DNA from: JADHMP01 sp016779985
GTDB lineage: Bacteria; Bacteroidota; Bacteroidia; Flavobacteriales; Flavobacteriaceae
Reading direction: 5' to 3'
Assembly: GCA_016779985.1 (NCBI GenBank)
Contig: JADHMP010000001.1
Coordinates: 124,001 to 188,000, forward strand
Length of the DNA stretch: 64,000 nt
A model generated the notes under the pieces. The model was not told the origin of the DNA. It did not search any database and worked only from the letters and a program-made list of their open reading frames with translations. Shown here piece after piece: positions 35,146 to 44,094 of the stretch. Made by a program: the position numbers and the translations under genes. How positions within the stretch are numbered: the first letter of the stretch is position 1; each line of letters begins with the position of its first letter.

Positions 35146-35346
35146 TCAACAATTTTCTGGAATATAAATAGGGCGCTGGTTAAAATCACCTTCTGTGTTT
35201 AGATAAATTTTGACAGTTCTATTTCAAAGGAGCTGCTTATCAAGTTTAATTCTTCCACTTTCATTTACTTCATAGTCACTTTTGGAGTGTAAATCTATAG
35301 TAGCTATGGGTATAAGATAAATTCTTTGTATTTTTCCGACGGAAGA
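35146..35346 (-). pseudogene. Decayed coding remnant with in-frame stop
   Basis: The 315-base gap between 35054 and 35368 is not empty. On the minus strand one frame from 35346 down to a TGA at 35146-35148 reads as ordinary protein (IYLIPIATIDLHSKSDYEVN, then GRIKLDKQLL, TVKIYLNTEGDFNQRPIYIP). It is broken by a TGA at 35224-35226 and has no start codon; two stops lie just upstream. Composition and codon use look coding. I cannot name the parent family. It may be the 3' end of a gene lost by deletion. Confidence 0.45.
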
Positions 35347-35368
35347 TTACTATTTAGAAAATATTATA

Positions 35369-35803
35369 ATGAATAAAAAAAGCATTCAATTAACAAAAAT
35401 TGAAAAAGGAACCTTTCTCAAAGGTTCTATTGAAGCTGACACAGATATAAGAATTGATGGAGTAGTGGAAGGAGTATTGAAAACTTCTCAAAAAATTTTT
35501 ATCGGAGAAACAGGAAAATTTAAAGGACAAGCAATTGCAAAAAATATTGATTTGTGTGGAAAACTTGAAGGAGAAATTCATGTAGAAAAAAAACTTTTTT
35601 TAAAAGAAACAGCTATTTTGACAGGAGACATCAGAGTAGGTTCGATTGAAATCGAAGAAGGAGCCTTTTTTAAGGGGAAATGCAATGTAATTAACACCTT
35701 AGGGACCTCTAGTATTCCACCGAAAATGAAAAGTTTAGACCCTAATGTCAATGAAATAGAAACCTCTAAAAGTGAAGAAATTATTCAAGAGTCAATAGCC
35801 TAA
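35369..35803 (+). CDS. Bactofilin family cytoskeletal protein
   Basis: 144 residues with the bactofilin (DUF583) beta-helix: FLKGSIEADTDIRIDGVVEGVLKTSQKIFIGETGKFKGQAIAKNIDLCGKLEGEI shows the regular Gly-spaced hydrophobic repeats, seen as DIRIDGVVEGVLKT. Bactofilins polymerise without nucleotides and organise envelope or cell-shape functions. The tail after about residue 115 is unstructured. No M23 peptidase partner is adjacent; the next gene is a convergent glycosyltransferase. Confidence 0.88.
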   Translation: MNKKSIQLTKIEKGTFLKGSIEADTDIRIDGVVEGVLKTSQKIFIGETGKFKGQAIAKNIDLCGKLEGEIHVEKKLFLKETAILTGDIRVGSIEIEEGAFFKGKCNVINTLGTSSIPPKMKSLDPNVNEIETSKSEEIIQESIA

Positions 35804-35815
35804 GAACCACATCGT

Positions 35816-37198
35816 TTAGTTTTGTTTATGGAAATTTAAAATTAATTTTTTCTTATTCTGTTTCATTGAGTATAGACCTGTAGTGTCTATCTGCTCAACT
35901 AATTTCTTTTCTATGAGAATTGAAAATGGTTTTTCTTTCTTTTTTAATTTAAGGTAACCTATTGAATCGATGGTTTTAATTGCCCCATTTGTATAATACT
36001 GGCTTGAATAACTCTTCTTTTTATAAGCGTATATTGGATCATTTGTGGCTGCCTCAACTAGATATTTATCTGTACTATTTTCAATAACGTTTTTTCCGAT
36101 ACCACAAATGTACAATCCAAATAAAAGGAAAGGTATTGCCACAGCAATAGAGAAAATCATTTTTTTGAAAGCAAAGCTTTTCCACCCCTCTGCAGCGAAG
36201 AGTGCAAAAGGAATCATTACAGGTAAAGTATAGGGGTGAATGAGACTTTTTGAAAATGTAAATACTATTGGGGTCCAAAGTAACCAACATAGCAAAAAAA
36301 AGTGCCACTTGTCTGAAACTAATCGTCTGGCGTTTTTCTTGAAATAATGAAACACTATCACTGTCCAAGGTAGCGTTACACCAATCAGAAAAGCCCAAAT
36401 TATTCCAAGAGGTTGTTGTTTGGGAAACCCATATCGATCCCCTGCCCAACTAGAATCAAAAAATCTTGAAAAATGCTCACCTACAATGAAATAATCTAAA
36501 AACCCAGGAGAATTTTTCTCGGCCGAAATATACCAAGGCAATGCAACTGCTAGCATTATTAAAATTCCACTGATCCAAGGAGTAATGTTCAATAAGCGTA
36601 TAAATTTTTTATGAACTATTGCCCAAATGAATAATGGCGGAACAGTCAAAATGAGAGCAATTGGTCCTTTAGCAAGTAGTCCTAAACCTAGGCTTAAAAA
36701 AATAAGGTGACCCCAAAGCCTTTTGTTTTCTGTTTTTTGAAACTTCCAAAAAGAGACCATAACCAATACAATTGAAAGGTTTAGAAAAACATCAGTAGAA
36801 ACTACCCCGCTATGCAAATAAAATTCGGGCAGAGTAAAGAGTATAATGCTTAATAAATAGGGGGGCACTTTTTGAACTGGGAAAACTTTTGGAATGCCAA
36901 AGGCAAGTGCTACATTAACAAGTAAATAGGGTAATCTCACAAAAAATGAATGGGGGCCGAAAAGAAGAATACTAAGTGCTGCAGCGCAAGTGGAAAGAGG
37001 CGGCTTTGCCCAAAAAGGAATGTTATAATCTATTTGCAATACGATCCAATTTTGAGTATCAACCATCAGTCGTGCAATTTCTGCATAACGAGCTTCGGTT
37101 TGATCCATCAAAGGGAGAGAAGCATTAAAGAAGGCTCTAATAAAAACTAAAAGCCAAAATAGAGTTCTATAATTCCAAAATTTATTTTGACTACTCAA
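35816..37198 (-). CDS. GT39/ArnT-like membrane glycosyltransferase
   Basis: 460 residues with about ten or more membrane helices. The N-terminal LPLMDQTEARYAEIARLMV after the first helix and PFWAKPPLSTCAAALSILLFG match the pattern of dolichyl-phosphate-mannose or ArnT-type transferases that use polyprenyl-phosphate sugars. The usual DE(T)RYAE is DQTEARYAE here. It probably adds a sugar to a lipid or protein on the periplasmic face. The C-terminal 80 residues are soluble. Confidence 0.82.
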   Translation of the reverse strand: MSSQNKFWNYRTLFWLLVFIRAFFNASLPLMDQTEARYAEIARLMVDTQNWIVLQIDYNIPFWAKPPLSTCAAALSILLFGPHSFFVRLPYLLVNVALAFGIPKVFPVQKVPPYLLSIILFTLPEFYLHSGVVSTDVFLNLSIVLVMVSFWKFQKTENKRLWGHLIFLSLGLGLLAKGPIALILTVPPLFIWAIVHKKFIRLLNITPWISGILIMLAVALPWYISAEKNSPGFLDYFIVGEHFSRFFDSSWAGDRYGFPKQQPLGIIWAFLIGVTLPWTVIVFHYFKKNARRLVSDKWHFFLLCWLLWTPIVFTFSKSLIHPYTLPVMIPFALFAAEGWKSFAFKKMIFSIAVAIPFLLFGLYICGIGKNVIENSTDKYLVEAATNDPIYAYKKKSYSSQYYTNGAIKTIDSIGYLKLKKKEKPFSILIEKKLVEQIDTTGLYSMKQNKKKLILNFHKQN

Positions 37199-37260
37199 AA
37201 TTGAATTTTAGGGTAGATGTTCAAATCAGAGAAATTTTTAATGAAAAAAAATCTCAATTC

Positions 37261-39528
37261 TTAAGTAACATTTTGTTTTTTGATCAAATTCAATGCCGAC
37301 CCTTCTTTGAACCATTCTATTTGTTGGTCATTGTAGGAATGATTGGCCATGATGGTTTCAGTAGAACCATCCTTGTGAATCAATTCGATTGTTAACTGCC
37401 TGTCAGGAGCAAATTCTTTCAAATCAACAAAATTGAATACATCGTCCTCTTGAATGCGATCATAGTCATTTTCATTATCGAAAGTGATCCCCAACATGCC
37501 CTGTTTTTTTAGATTAGTTTCATGAATTCGTGCAAAGGATTTGACCAAAATAACTTTAACCCCTAGATGTCTCGGCTCCATAGCAGCGTGTTCTCTTGAA
37601 GAACCTTCGCCATAATTGTGGTCTCCAACCACCACAGTTTCGATGCCTTTTTCTTTATAGCTGCGCTGAACTTTTGGCACGGCATCATACTGCCCAGTAA
37701 ATTGATCTTTTATAAAGTTAGTTTTTTCATTAAAGGCATTGACAGCACCAATCAACATATTATTTGAAATATTATCTAAATGACCCCTATACCGCAGCCA
37801 AGGTCCTGCCATAGAAATGTGATCAGTGGTGCATTTGCCCAATGTTTTAATTAACAATTTAGCACCCATCAAATTTTCACCATCCCAAGGTTCAAAAGGA
37901 GTCAGTAGTTGTAATCTCTCGGAGGATTCTTTAACAACGACATTTATGGCACTTCCATCTTCAGGGGGAGCCAAGTAGCCATTGTCTTCAACGTCAAATC
38001 CTTTTGGAGGGAGTTCTTTTCCAAATGGAGGGTCAAGATTCACTTTTTCTCCATCTTCATTGATTAAGCTGTCTGTTATTGGATTAAAATCTAGTCTACC
38101 TGAAATAGCAACGGCTGCTACCATTTCTGGAGAAGCAACAAAAGCATGGGTATTAGGATTCCCGTCAGCTCGTTTAGAGAAATTTCTATTGAAAGAATGG
38201 ACTATAGTATTTTTTTCTTCTTTATCTGCCCCTTCGCGATCCCACTGTCCAATGCAAGGGCCGCAAGCATTGGTGAAAATTTTGGCATCCAAATCCTCAA
38301 AAATTGAGAGCAATCCGTCGCGTTCTGCAGTGTAGCGCACTTGTTCAGAACCAGGATTGATTCCAAAGGCTGCCTTAGTAACCAATTTCTTATCTACCGC
38401 TTGTTGTGCAATTGAAGCTGCTCTTGACAAGTCTTCATAAGATGAATTAGTACAAGAACCTATTAAGCCCCATTCAACTTTAAGCGGCCACCCCTCTTTT
38501 TCAGATTTATTTTTCATTTGATCTACTGGTGTAGCTAAATCTGGAGTAAAAGGACCATTTAGATGGGGCATCAATTGGTCTAAATCAATCTCTATGACTT
38601 GATCAAAATACTGTTCTGGATTTTGATAAACTTCTTTGTCACCAGTGAGGTGTTCTTTAACTTCATTTGCAGCATCTGCAACATCATCTCGCCCTGTTGC
38701 TCTCAAATAGCGTTCCATTGAATCATCATATCCAAAAGTTGAAGTTGTTGCTCCAACCTCTGCACCCATATTACAAATGGTACCTTTTCCAGTACAAGAC
38801 ATTGCCTCGGCACCAGGACCGAAATATTCAATTATAGCCCCTGTCCCTCCTTTGACAGTTAAAATTCCAGCAACTTTAAGAATAACGTCTTTTGGTGCAG
38901 TCCATCCGTTTAGAGAACCTGTTAATTTTACACCTATTAGTTTAGGAAATTTTAACTCCCAAGGCATCCCTGCCATCACATCTACAGCATCAGCACCCCC
39001 AACACCAATAGCAACCATTCCTAATCCCCCTGCATTCACAGTGTGGGAGTCAGTTCCTATCATCATTCCACCGGGGAAGGCATAATTTTCTAATACAACT
39101 TGATGGATAATACCTGCACCTGGCTTCCAAAAGCCAATTCCGTATTTATTTGAAACCGATTCTAAAAATTGAAAAACTTCAGCACTGGCTGTATTAGCTG
39201 ATTTAAGATCTGAAACAGCTCCTTCTTTGGCTTGAATCAGGTGGTCACAGTGAACAGTAGTTGGCACTGCTACTTTTGGCTTACCAGCTTGCATGAATTG
39301 TAAAAGTGCCATTTGAGCAGTTGCATCCTGGCAGGCAATACGATCTGGTGCAAAATTGACATAATCAACACCTCTGGAATAACCCTGTGAGGCATCTTGT
39401 TCCCATAGATGGCTGTAAAGTATTTTTTCTGTGAGTGTAAGAGGTCGATTGAGGTGTTTTCTTGCCTCTCCAATACGCTTCTCCATTCTATTATAAACTG
39501 TCCGTATTACATTGATATCAAAAGCCAT
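37261..39528 (-). CDS. acnA: Aconitate hydratase
   Basis: [4Fe-4S] enzyme of the TCA cycle that interconverts citrate and isocitrate. From ATG 39528 (MAFDINVIRTVYNRM) it has 755 residues, the length of the mitochondrial type. The cluster ligands are visible in GSCTNSS (about 358) and NACGPCIGQ (about 421 and 424). The swivel domain has GDHNYGEGSSREHAAMEPRHLG, seen as GEGSSREHA. An in-frame upstream start at 39555 adds nine residues that look non-coding. Confidence 0.95.
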   Translation of the reverse strand: MAFDINVIRTVYNRMEKRIGEARKHLNRPLTLTEKILYSHLWEQDASQGYSRGVDYVNFAPDRIACQDATAQMALLQFMQAGKPKVAVPTTVHCDHLIQAKEGAVSDLKSANTASAEVFQFLESVSNKYGIGFWKPGAGIIHQVVLENYAFPGGMMIGTDSHTVNAGGLGMVAIGVGGADAVDVMAGMPWELKFPKLIGVKLTGSLNGWTAPKDVILKVAGILTVKGGTGAIIEYFGPGAEAMSCTGKGTICNMGAEVGATTSTFGYDDSMERYLRATGRDDVADAANEVKEHLTGDKEVYQNPEQYFDQVIEIDLDQLMPHLNGPFTPDLATPVDQMKNKSEKEGWPLKVEWGLIGSCTNSSYEDLSRAASIAQQAVDKKLVTKAAFGINPGSEQVRYTAERDGLLSIFEDLDAKIFTNACGPCIGQWDREGADKEEKNTIVHSFNRNFSKRADGNPNTHAFVASPEMVAAVAISGRLDFNPITDSLINEDGEKVNLDPPFGKELPPKGFDVEDNGYLAPPEDGSAINVVVKESSERLQLLTPFEPWDGENLMGAKLLIKTLGKCTTDHISMAGPWLRYRGHLDNISNNMLIGAVNAFNEKTNFIKDQFTGQYDAVPKVQRSYKEKGIETVVVGDHNYGEGSSREHAAMEPRHLGVKVILVKSFARIHETNLKKQGMLGITFDNENDYDRIQEDDVFNFVDLKEFAPDRQLTIELIHKDGSTETIMANHSYNDQQIEWFKEGSALNLIKKQNVT

Positions 39529-39707
39529 AATTGTAGTTGTATAGATTCCAAGCAAAAATAGGAAATAAGCCTGTTCTAAATAAATTATTTTTCCAATTGA
39601 TTAGCCGAAATTTACAAATAATTCAAGCCCATCATTTTTATCACTAAAAAAGCATGAGAAAAAAGAAATTTTTTAAGTAAAAAAAATATTAAAATCAAAA
39701 AAATTCA

Positions 39708-39715
39708 TAAATTTG
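39708..39715 (+). promoter_or_regulatory. -7 box (TAAATTTG) for tuf
   Basis: A perfect TAnnTTTG 33 bases before the tuf ATG, within the 220-base gap shared with the divergent aconitase gene. The upstream DNA is strongly A/T-rich with phased A tracts, which fits a strong promoter. A clean TTG -33 box is not evident. Confidence 0.5.
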
Positions 39716-39748
39716 CGCTCCTTAAAATAATATCGAAACATAAAAATT

Positions 39749-40936
39749 ATGGCTAAAGAAAATTTTGACCGCTCAAAACCACACTTAAATATCGGAACAA
39801 TAGGTCACGTAGATCATGGGAAAACAACGCTCACTGCCGCAATCACTAAAGTATTAGCTGATGCGGGTTTGTCTGAAGCTAGAAGTTTTGATCAGATTGA
39901 TAATGCACCTGAAGAAAAAGAACGTGGAATCACGATCAATACTTCACACGTAGAATATCAAACGTCTAATCGTCACTATGCTCACGTTGATTGTCCAGGT
40001 CACGCCGATTATGTGAAAAACATGGTTACTGGTGCTGCCCAAATGGATGGTGCAATTTTAGTAGTGGCTGCTACAGATGGTCCTATGCCACAAACAAGAG
40101 AACACATATTATTAGGCCGTCAGGTAGGAGTACCACGCATTGTGGTCTTTCTAAATAAGGCTGACATGGTCGACGACGAAGAGCTTTTAGAACTTGTTGA
40201 AATGGAAGTTCGTGAATTGCTCTCTTTTTATGAGTATGATGGCGACAACACACCCGTTATTCTTGGTTCTGCACTTGGTGCTCTAAATGGAGAACAAAAA
40301 TGGGTTGATACCGTTATGAAATTAATGGAAGAAGTTGACTCTTGGATCGAATTACCCAAGCGCGATGTTGATAAAGACTTTTTGACGCCAGTTGAAGACG
40401 TATTTTCTATTACTGGACGTGGAACTGTTGCTACAGGAAGAATAGAAACGGGAGTTGCCAATACTGGAGATGAAGTAGATATCATTGGAATGGGTGCTGA
40501 AAAATTAAAATCTACAATTACTGGAGTTGAAATGTTCCGTAAGATATTAGATCGGGGTGAAGCAGGTGACAATGTAGGTATTCTATTGAGAGGTATTGAA
40601 AAAACGGACATCAAAAGAGGAATGGTTATTTGTAAGCCAGGCTCTGTTACTCCTCACGCTAAATTCAAAGCAGAGGTTTATATATTGAAGAAGGAAGAAG
40701 GAGGACGTCACACTCCTTTCCATAATAACTATCGTCCGCAGTTCTACGTAAGAACTACTGACGTAACTGGTAATATCAACCTCCCTGATGGGGTAGAAAT
40801 GGTAATGCCTGGAGACAACTTAACTATCACTGTAGATTTAATTCAACCTATTGCTTTAAGCGTTGGTTTACGTTTTGCGATCCGTGAAGGTGGGCGAACA
40901 GTAGGAGCAGGACAGGTTACAGAGATTTTAGACTAA
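39749..40936 (+). CDS. tuf: Elongation factor Tu
   Basis: 395-residue GTPase that delivers aminoacyl-tRNA to the ribosome. GTP motifs GHVDHGKTT (about 18-26), DCPGHADY and NKADMVDD are intact, as are the C-terminal barrel signatures FRKILDRGEAGDN and PGDNLTITVDLI. It is followed by a hairpin and tRNA-Trp, the usual flavobacterial order. The usual upstream neighbour, the four-tRNA cluster, is displaced by about 7.4 kb here. Confidence 0.98.
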   Translation: MAKENFDRSKPHLNIGTIGHVDHGKTTLTAAITKVLADAGLSEARSFDQIDNAPEEKERGITINTSHVEYQTSNRHYAHVDCPGHADYVKNMVTGAAQMDGAILVVAATDGPMPQTREHILLGRQVGVPRIVVFLNKADMVDDEELLELVEMEVRELLSFYEYDGDNTPVILGSALGALNGEQKWVDTVMKLMEEVDSWIELPKRDVDKDFLTPVEDVFSITGRGTVATGRIETGVANTGDEVDIIGMGAEKLKSTITGVEMFRKILDRGEAGDNVGILLRGIEKTDIKRGMVICKPGSVTPHAKFKAEVYILKKEEGGRHTPFHNNYRPQFYVRTTDVTGNINLPDGVEMVMPGDNLTITVDLIQPIALSVGLRFAIREGGRTVGAGQVTEILD

Positions 40937-40965
40937 ACAAAGTAATAAGTTTTTAACTTGACATT

Positions 40966-40994
40966 AAGGTGTCCGCCACAAGCGGATACCTTTT
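40966..40994 (+). terminator. Hairpin between tuf and tRNA-Trp
   Basis: AAGGTGTCCGC (40966-40976) pairs with GCGGATACCTT (40982-40992) with one G-T pair and a 5-base loop CACAA, followed by TTTT at 40991-40994. The T run is short, so it may terminate only partly or act as a processing site between tuf mRNA and the tRNA. Confidence 0.55.
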
Positions 40995-41007
40995 GTGTCA
41001 AATAAAA

Positions 41008-41080
41008 ACGGGTTTAGCTCAGTTGGTAGAGCACTGGTCTCCAAAACCAGGTGTCGGGAGTTCGAGCCTCTCAACCCGTG
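41008..41080 (+). tRNA. tRNA-Trp (anticodon CCA)
   Basis: The acceptor ACGGGTT (41008-41014) pairs with AACCCGT (41073-41079). The anticodon stem CTGGT/ACCAG encloses loop CTCCAAA. It lies between tuf and secE. This is the tRNA whose charging the trp leader peptide would sense. Confidence 0.95.
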
Positions 41081-41098
41081 CAAAAAAAAGAATAATAA

Positions 41099-41293
41099 AT
41101 GCAAGCCATTTTAGACTATATAAGATTTTCTTTTGATGAACTTAAGAGTAATGTTACGTGGACAGAGCGTGGAGAATTACAACGTTTAGTATCTATAGTT
41201 TTAGTCTTTTCTATTCTTTTTTCATTAGCCATTTGGGGTGCAGACACTGTTTTATCTCGTGTTGTTCAATTTTATTTTAATCTATTAGGATAG
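41099..41293 (+). CDS. secE: Preprotein translocase subunit SecE
   Basis: 64 residues with one membrane helix (about 31-50) and the conserved amphipathic region FDELKSNVTWTERGELQR before it. It is the short, single-helix form found outside enterobacteria and stabilises the SecYEG channel. It is 3 bases upstream of nusG. Confidence 0.94.
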   Translation: MQAILDYIRFSFDELKSNVTWTERGELQRLVSIVLVFSILFSLAIWGADTVLSRVVQFYFNLLG

Positions 41294-41295
41294 TC

Positions 41296-41850
41296 ATGAC
41301 AACAACCACATCAGATAAAAAATGGTATGTGATTCGAGCCGTGAGTGGGCAAGAAGCAAAAATTAAGGATTATATACTTTCTGAGATAACACGATTTGGT
41401 TATGATCATCTTGTAGAAGACATATTAGTTCCTACAGAAAAGGTTGTGCAAATTCGGAACGGAAAAAAAATTAATAAGGAGCGGGTTTATTTTCCAGGGT
41501 ACATTATGATAAAAGCAAATTTATCTGGAGAAGTTCCTCATATTATTAAATCAGTAACTAACGTAATAGGTTTTTTAGGAGAAACCAAAGGCGGCGATCC
41601 AGTTCCACTGAGAAAATCAGAAGTAAATAGAATGCTCGGTAAAGTGGATGAGTTGGCTTTGGCTACTGAGCATGTTGCCATCCCCTTCACGTTAGGTGAA
41701 AATGTGAAAGTTATTGATGGACCTTTTAATGGTTTTACGGGAGCCATTGAAAATGTAAATGAAGAAAAAAGAAAATTAGAAGTCATGGTTAAGATTTTTG
41801 GACGTAAAACACCATTAGAACTTAGCTACATGCAAGTTGAAAAAATCTAG
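41296..41850 (+). CDS. nusG: Transcription termination/antitermination protein NusG
   Basis: 184 residues. The N-terminal NGN domain starts KWYVIRAVSGQEAKIKDYI and contains ERVYFPGYIMIKAN. The C-terminal KOW domain has FTLGENVKVIDGPFNGFTGAIENVNEEKRKLEVMVKIFGRKTPLELS, seen as VKVIDGPFNGFTG. It couples RNA polymerase elongation with ribosomes or Rho. It lies in the secE-nusG-rplK order. Confidence 0.97.
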   Translation: MTTTTSDKKWYVIRAVSGQEAKIKDYILSEITRFGYDHLVEDILVPTEKVVQIRNGKKINKERVYFPGYIMIKANLSGEVPHIIKSVTNVIGFLGETKGGDPVPLRKSEVNRMLGKVDELALATEHVAIPFTLGENVKVIDGPFNGFTGAIENVNEEKRKLEVMVKIFGRKTPLELSYMQVEKI

Positions 41851-41938
41851 AAATAGATAGATATTATTTTAAATAAAGAGTAGGTCAAATGAAAAGCTTC
41901 CAAGATTTTGAAACTACTAAAAATGATGAGTAAATAAA

Positions 41939-42376
41939 ATGGCAAAAGAAGTAAGTAAAGTTTTAAAACTACAAGTTCGGGGAGGTGCTGCGAATCCATC
42001 GCCACCGGTTGGACCCGCGCTAGGTGCCGCAGGGGTGAATATTATGGAATTTTGCAAGCAATTCAACGCTAGAACGCAAGAAAAGCAAGGCAAAATTTTA
42101 CCAGTAGCCATCACTGTATTTGTTGACAAATCTTTTGAATTTGTGATCAAGACACCTCCAGCGGCCGTTCAATTGATGGAAGCTGCCAAAGCTAAAAAGG
42201 GCTCGGGTGAACCAAACCGAAATAAAGTGGCTACGGTCACTTGGGATCAAGTCCGCACAATTGCTGAAGATAAGATGCCAGATTTAAATGCGTTCACTGT
42301 AGAATCTGCAATGAAAATGGTAGCAGGTACTGCTCGTTCAATGGGATTTAAAATTTCTGGAGCGGCTCCTTTCTAA
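41939..42376 (+). CDS. rplK: 50S ribosomal protein L11
   Basis: 145 residues with the L11 signatures GGAANPSPPVGPALGAAGVNIMEFCKQFNART, seen as PSPPVGPALGAAGVNI, and the C-terminal rRNA-binding SMGFKISG. It contacts the GTPase-associated centre. The 88 bases upstream hold a 14-codon frame of doubtful meaning (41889-41933). Confidence 0.97.
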   Translation: MAKEVSKVLKLQVRGGAANPSPPVGPALGAAGVNIMEFCKQFNARTQEKQGKILPVAITVFVDKSFEFVIKTPPAAVQLMEAAKAKKGSGEPNRNKVATVTWDQVRTIAEDKMPDLNAFTVESAMKMVAGTARSMGFKISGAAPF

Positions 42377-42395
42377 CATTAAAACAAAAAAAGCA

Positions 42396-43088
42396 ATGGC
42401 ACGATTAACAAGAAATTTAAAAGAATCTCGCTCAAAAGTAGATTCTAAAGCCCTCTACAGTCTTGAAAAGGCCTCAAGCCTTGTAAAGGAAATTACAACT
42501 ACCAAATTTGATGCAAGCATTGATCTTGCCGTCCGTCTTGGTGTAGATCCTCGCAAAGCAGACCAATTAGTACGTGGGGTTGTCACTCTTCCTCACGGAA
42601 CGGGGAAACAAGTGAAGGTGCTGGCCTTAGTTACCCCAGATAAAGAAGAAGAAGCAAAAGCAGCAGGGGCAGATCATGTTGGATTGGATGAATATCTTCA
42701 AAAAATAAAAGACGGATGGACAGACATAGATGTTATTGTCACCCTTCCAAGCGTCATGGGAAAATTAGGCCCACTAGGACGAGTACTCGGCCCTAGAGGT
42801 TTAATGCCTAATCCAAAAACGGGAACAGTGACAATGGAAATTGGAAAAGCAGTTAGCGATGTAAAAGGAGGAAAGATTGATTTCAAAGTTGACAAAACAG
42901 GAATTATTCACGCCTCTGTTGCAAAAGCATCATTTTCTGCTGACAAAATTCAAGAAAATGCTGATGAGCTTTTGAAGACAATTATCAAATTGAAACCTTC
43001 AACAGCTAAAGGTATTTATGTAAAAAGTATTTTTATGTCTAGCACAATGAGTCCTAGCATTCCAATTGACACTAAAATCGCTCAATAG
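42396..43088 (+). CDS. rplA: 50S ribosomal protein L1
   Basis: 230 residues. Recognisable are ASIDLAVRLGVDPRKADQLVRGVVTLPHGTGK, seen as DPRKADQLVRG, and the signature LGPRGLMPNPKTGTVT. L1 forms the L1 stalk and in many bacteria represses its own operon by binding the mRNA. It lies 19 bases after rplK. Confidence 0.97.
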   Translation: MARLTRNLKESRSKVDSKALYSLEKASSLVKEITTTKFDASIDLAVRLGVDPRKADQLVRGVVTLPHGTGKQVKVLALVTPDKEEEAKAAGADHVGLDEYLQKIKDGWTDIDVIVTLPSVMGKLGPLGRVLGPRGLMPNPKTGTVTMEIGKAVSDVKGGKIDFKVDKTGIIHASVAKASFSADKIQENADELLKTIIKLKPSTAKGIYVKSIFMSSTMSPSIPIDTKIAQ

Positions 43089-43114
43089 ATTCTGTGTAAC
43101 CCAAGACTATTAAA

Positions 43115-43630
43115 ATGACAAGAGAAGAAAAAAATATCGCAATAGAAAATCTTAAAGAGAGCTTGCAAGACACCAAAAATCTATATCTGACTGATATAGC
43201 AGGGCTTAATGCAGCACAAACATCAGCCTTAAGAAGAGCGTGTTTTAAAGCTGGGATAACACTTTCAGTGGTTAAAAACACCATGCTTGCAAAAGCTATG
43301 GAAGAATCTGATACTGACTATGGTGTATTGAAAGACATTTTGAAAGGTAATACCTCTTTAATGTTTTCTGAAACGGGAAATGCTCCAGCGAAGGTAATCA
43401 AAGAATTTAGAAAAAAAGCAGATAAACCATTACTCAAAGGAGCCTTTATTGAAGAGGCAATCTATGTTGGAGACGACCAATTAGAAACTCTAACAGCACT
43501 TAAATCTAAAGAAGAATTGATAGGAGATATCATCATGTTGTTGCAATCTCCTGCTAAAAATGTGGTTTCTGCTCTACAATCGGGGAGTGGAAAGCTGGCT
43601 GGTATTGTTCAAACATTAGCAGAACGGTAA
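43115..43630 (+). CDS. rplJ: 50S ribosomal protein L10
   Basis: 171 residues with YLTDIAGLNAAQTSALRRACFKAGITLSVVKNTMLAKAM, seen as LRRACFKAGITLSVVKNT, typical of L10, and a C-terminal helix that binds L7/L12 dimers. Only 26 bases separate it from rplA, so there is no room for the long L10 leader seen in other phyla. Confidence 0.96.
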   Translation: MTREEKNIAIENLKESLQDTKNLYLTDIAGLNAAQTSALRRACFKAGITLSVVKNTMLAKAMEESDTDYGVLKDILKGNTSLMFSETGNAPAKVIKEFRKKADKPLLKGAFIEEAIYVGDDQLETLTALKSKEELIGDIIMLLQSPAKNVVSALQSGSGKLAGIVQTLAER

Positions 43631-43697
43631 ACCGATTTTTAACTATGTACGCACTCTATTATCATAATATTAAATTTTAAACACTAAACTCGAAAAA

Positions 43698-44075
43698 ATG
43701 GCAGATTTAAAAGAATTCGCAGAGCAGTTGGTAAACTTGACCGTCAAAGAGGTCAGTGAATTGGCTGATATTTTAAAAAATGATTACGGCATTGAGCCTG
43801 CTGCTGCTGCTGTAGCAGTTGCTGGTCCTGCTGCCGCAGGAGGAGGAGACGCCACAGAAGAAAAATCAGAATTTGACGTGATTTTGAAAGCTGCAGGTGG
43901 GTCTAAACTAGCAGTTGTCAAATTAGTAAAAGAATTGACAGGTCTTGGGCTAAAAGAAGCCAAAGAACTTGTTGATAATGCACCTAGCCCTGTTAAAGAG
44001 GCAATTTCGAAGGACGAAGCTGAAGGGCTTCAAAAGTCACTTGAAGAAGCTGGTGCAGAGGTTGAGCTTAAATAG
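43698..44075 (+). CDS. rplL: 50S ribosomal protein L7/L12
   Basis: 125 residues. N-terminal dimerisation domain (ADLKEFAEQLVNLTVKEVSELADILK, seen as QLVNLTVKEVSELA), an Ala/Gly hinge (about 36-52), then the factor-binding domain KSEFDVILKAAGGSKLAVVKLVKELTGLGLKEAKELVD, seen as LGLKEAKELVD. It forms the flexible stalk that recruits translation factors. Confidence 0.97.
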   Translation: MADLKEFAEQLVNLTVKEVSELADILKNDYGIEPAAAAVAVAGPAAAGGGDATEEKSEFDVILKAAGGSKLAVVKLVKELTGLGLKEAKELVDNAPSPVKEAISKDEAEGLQKSLEEAGAEVELK

Positions 44076-44094
44076 TTTCATCACCATATAAAAA

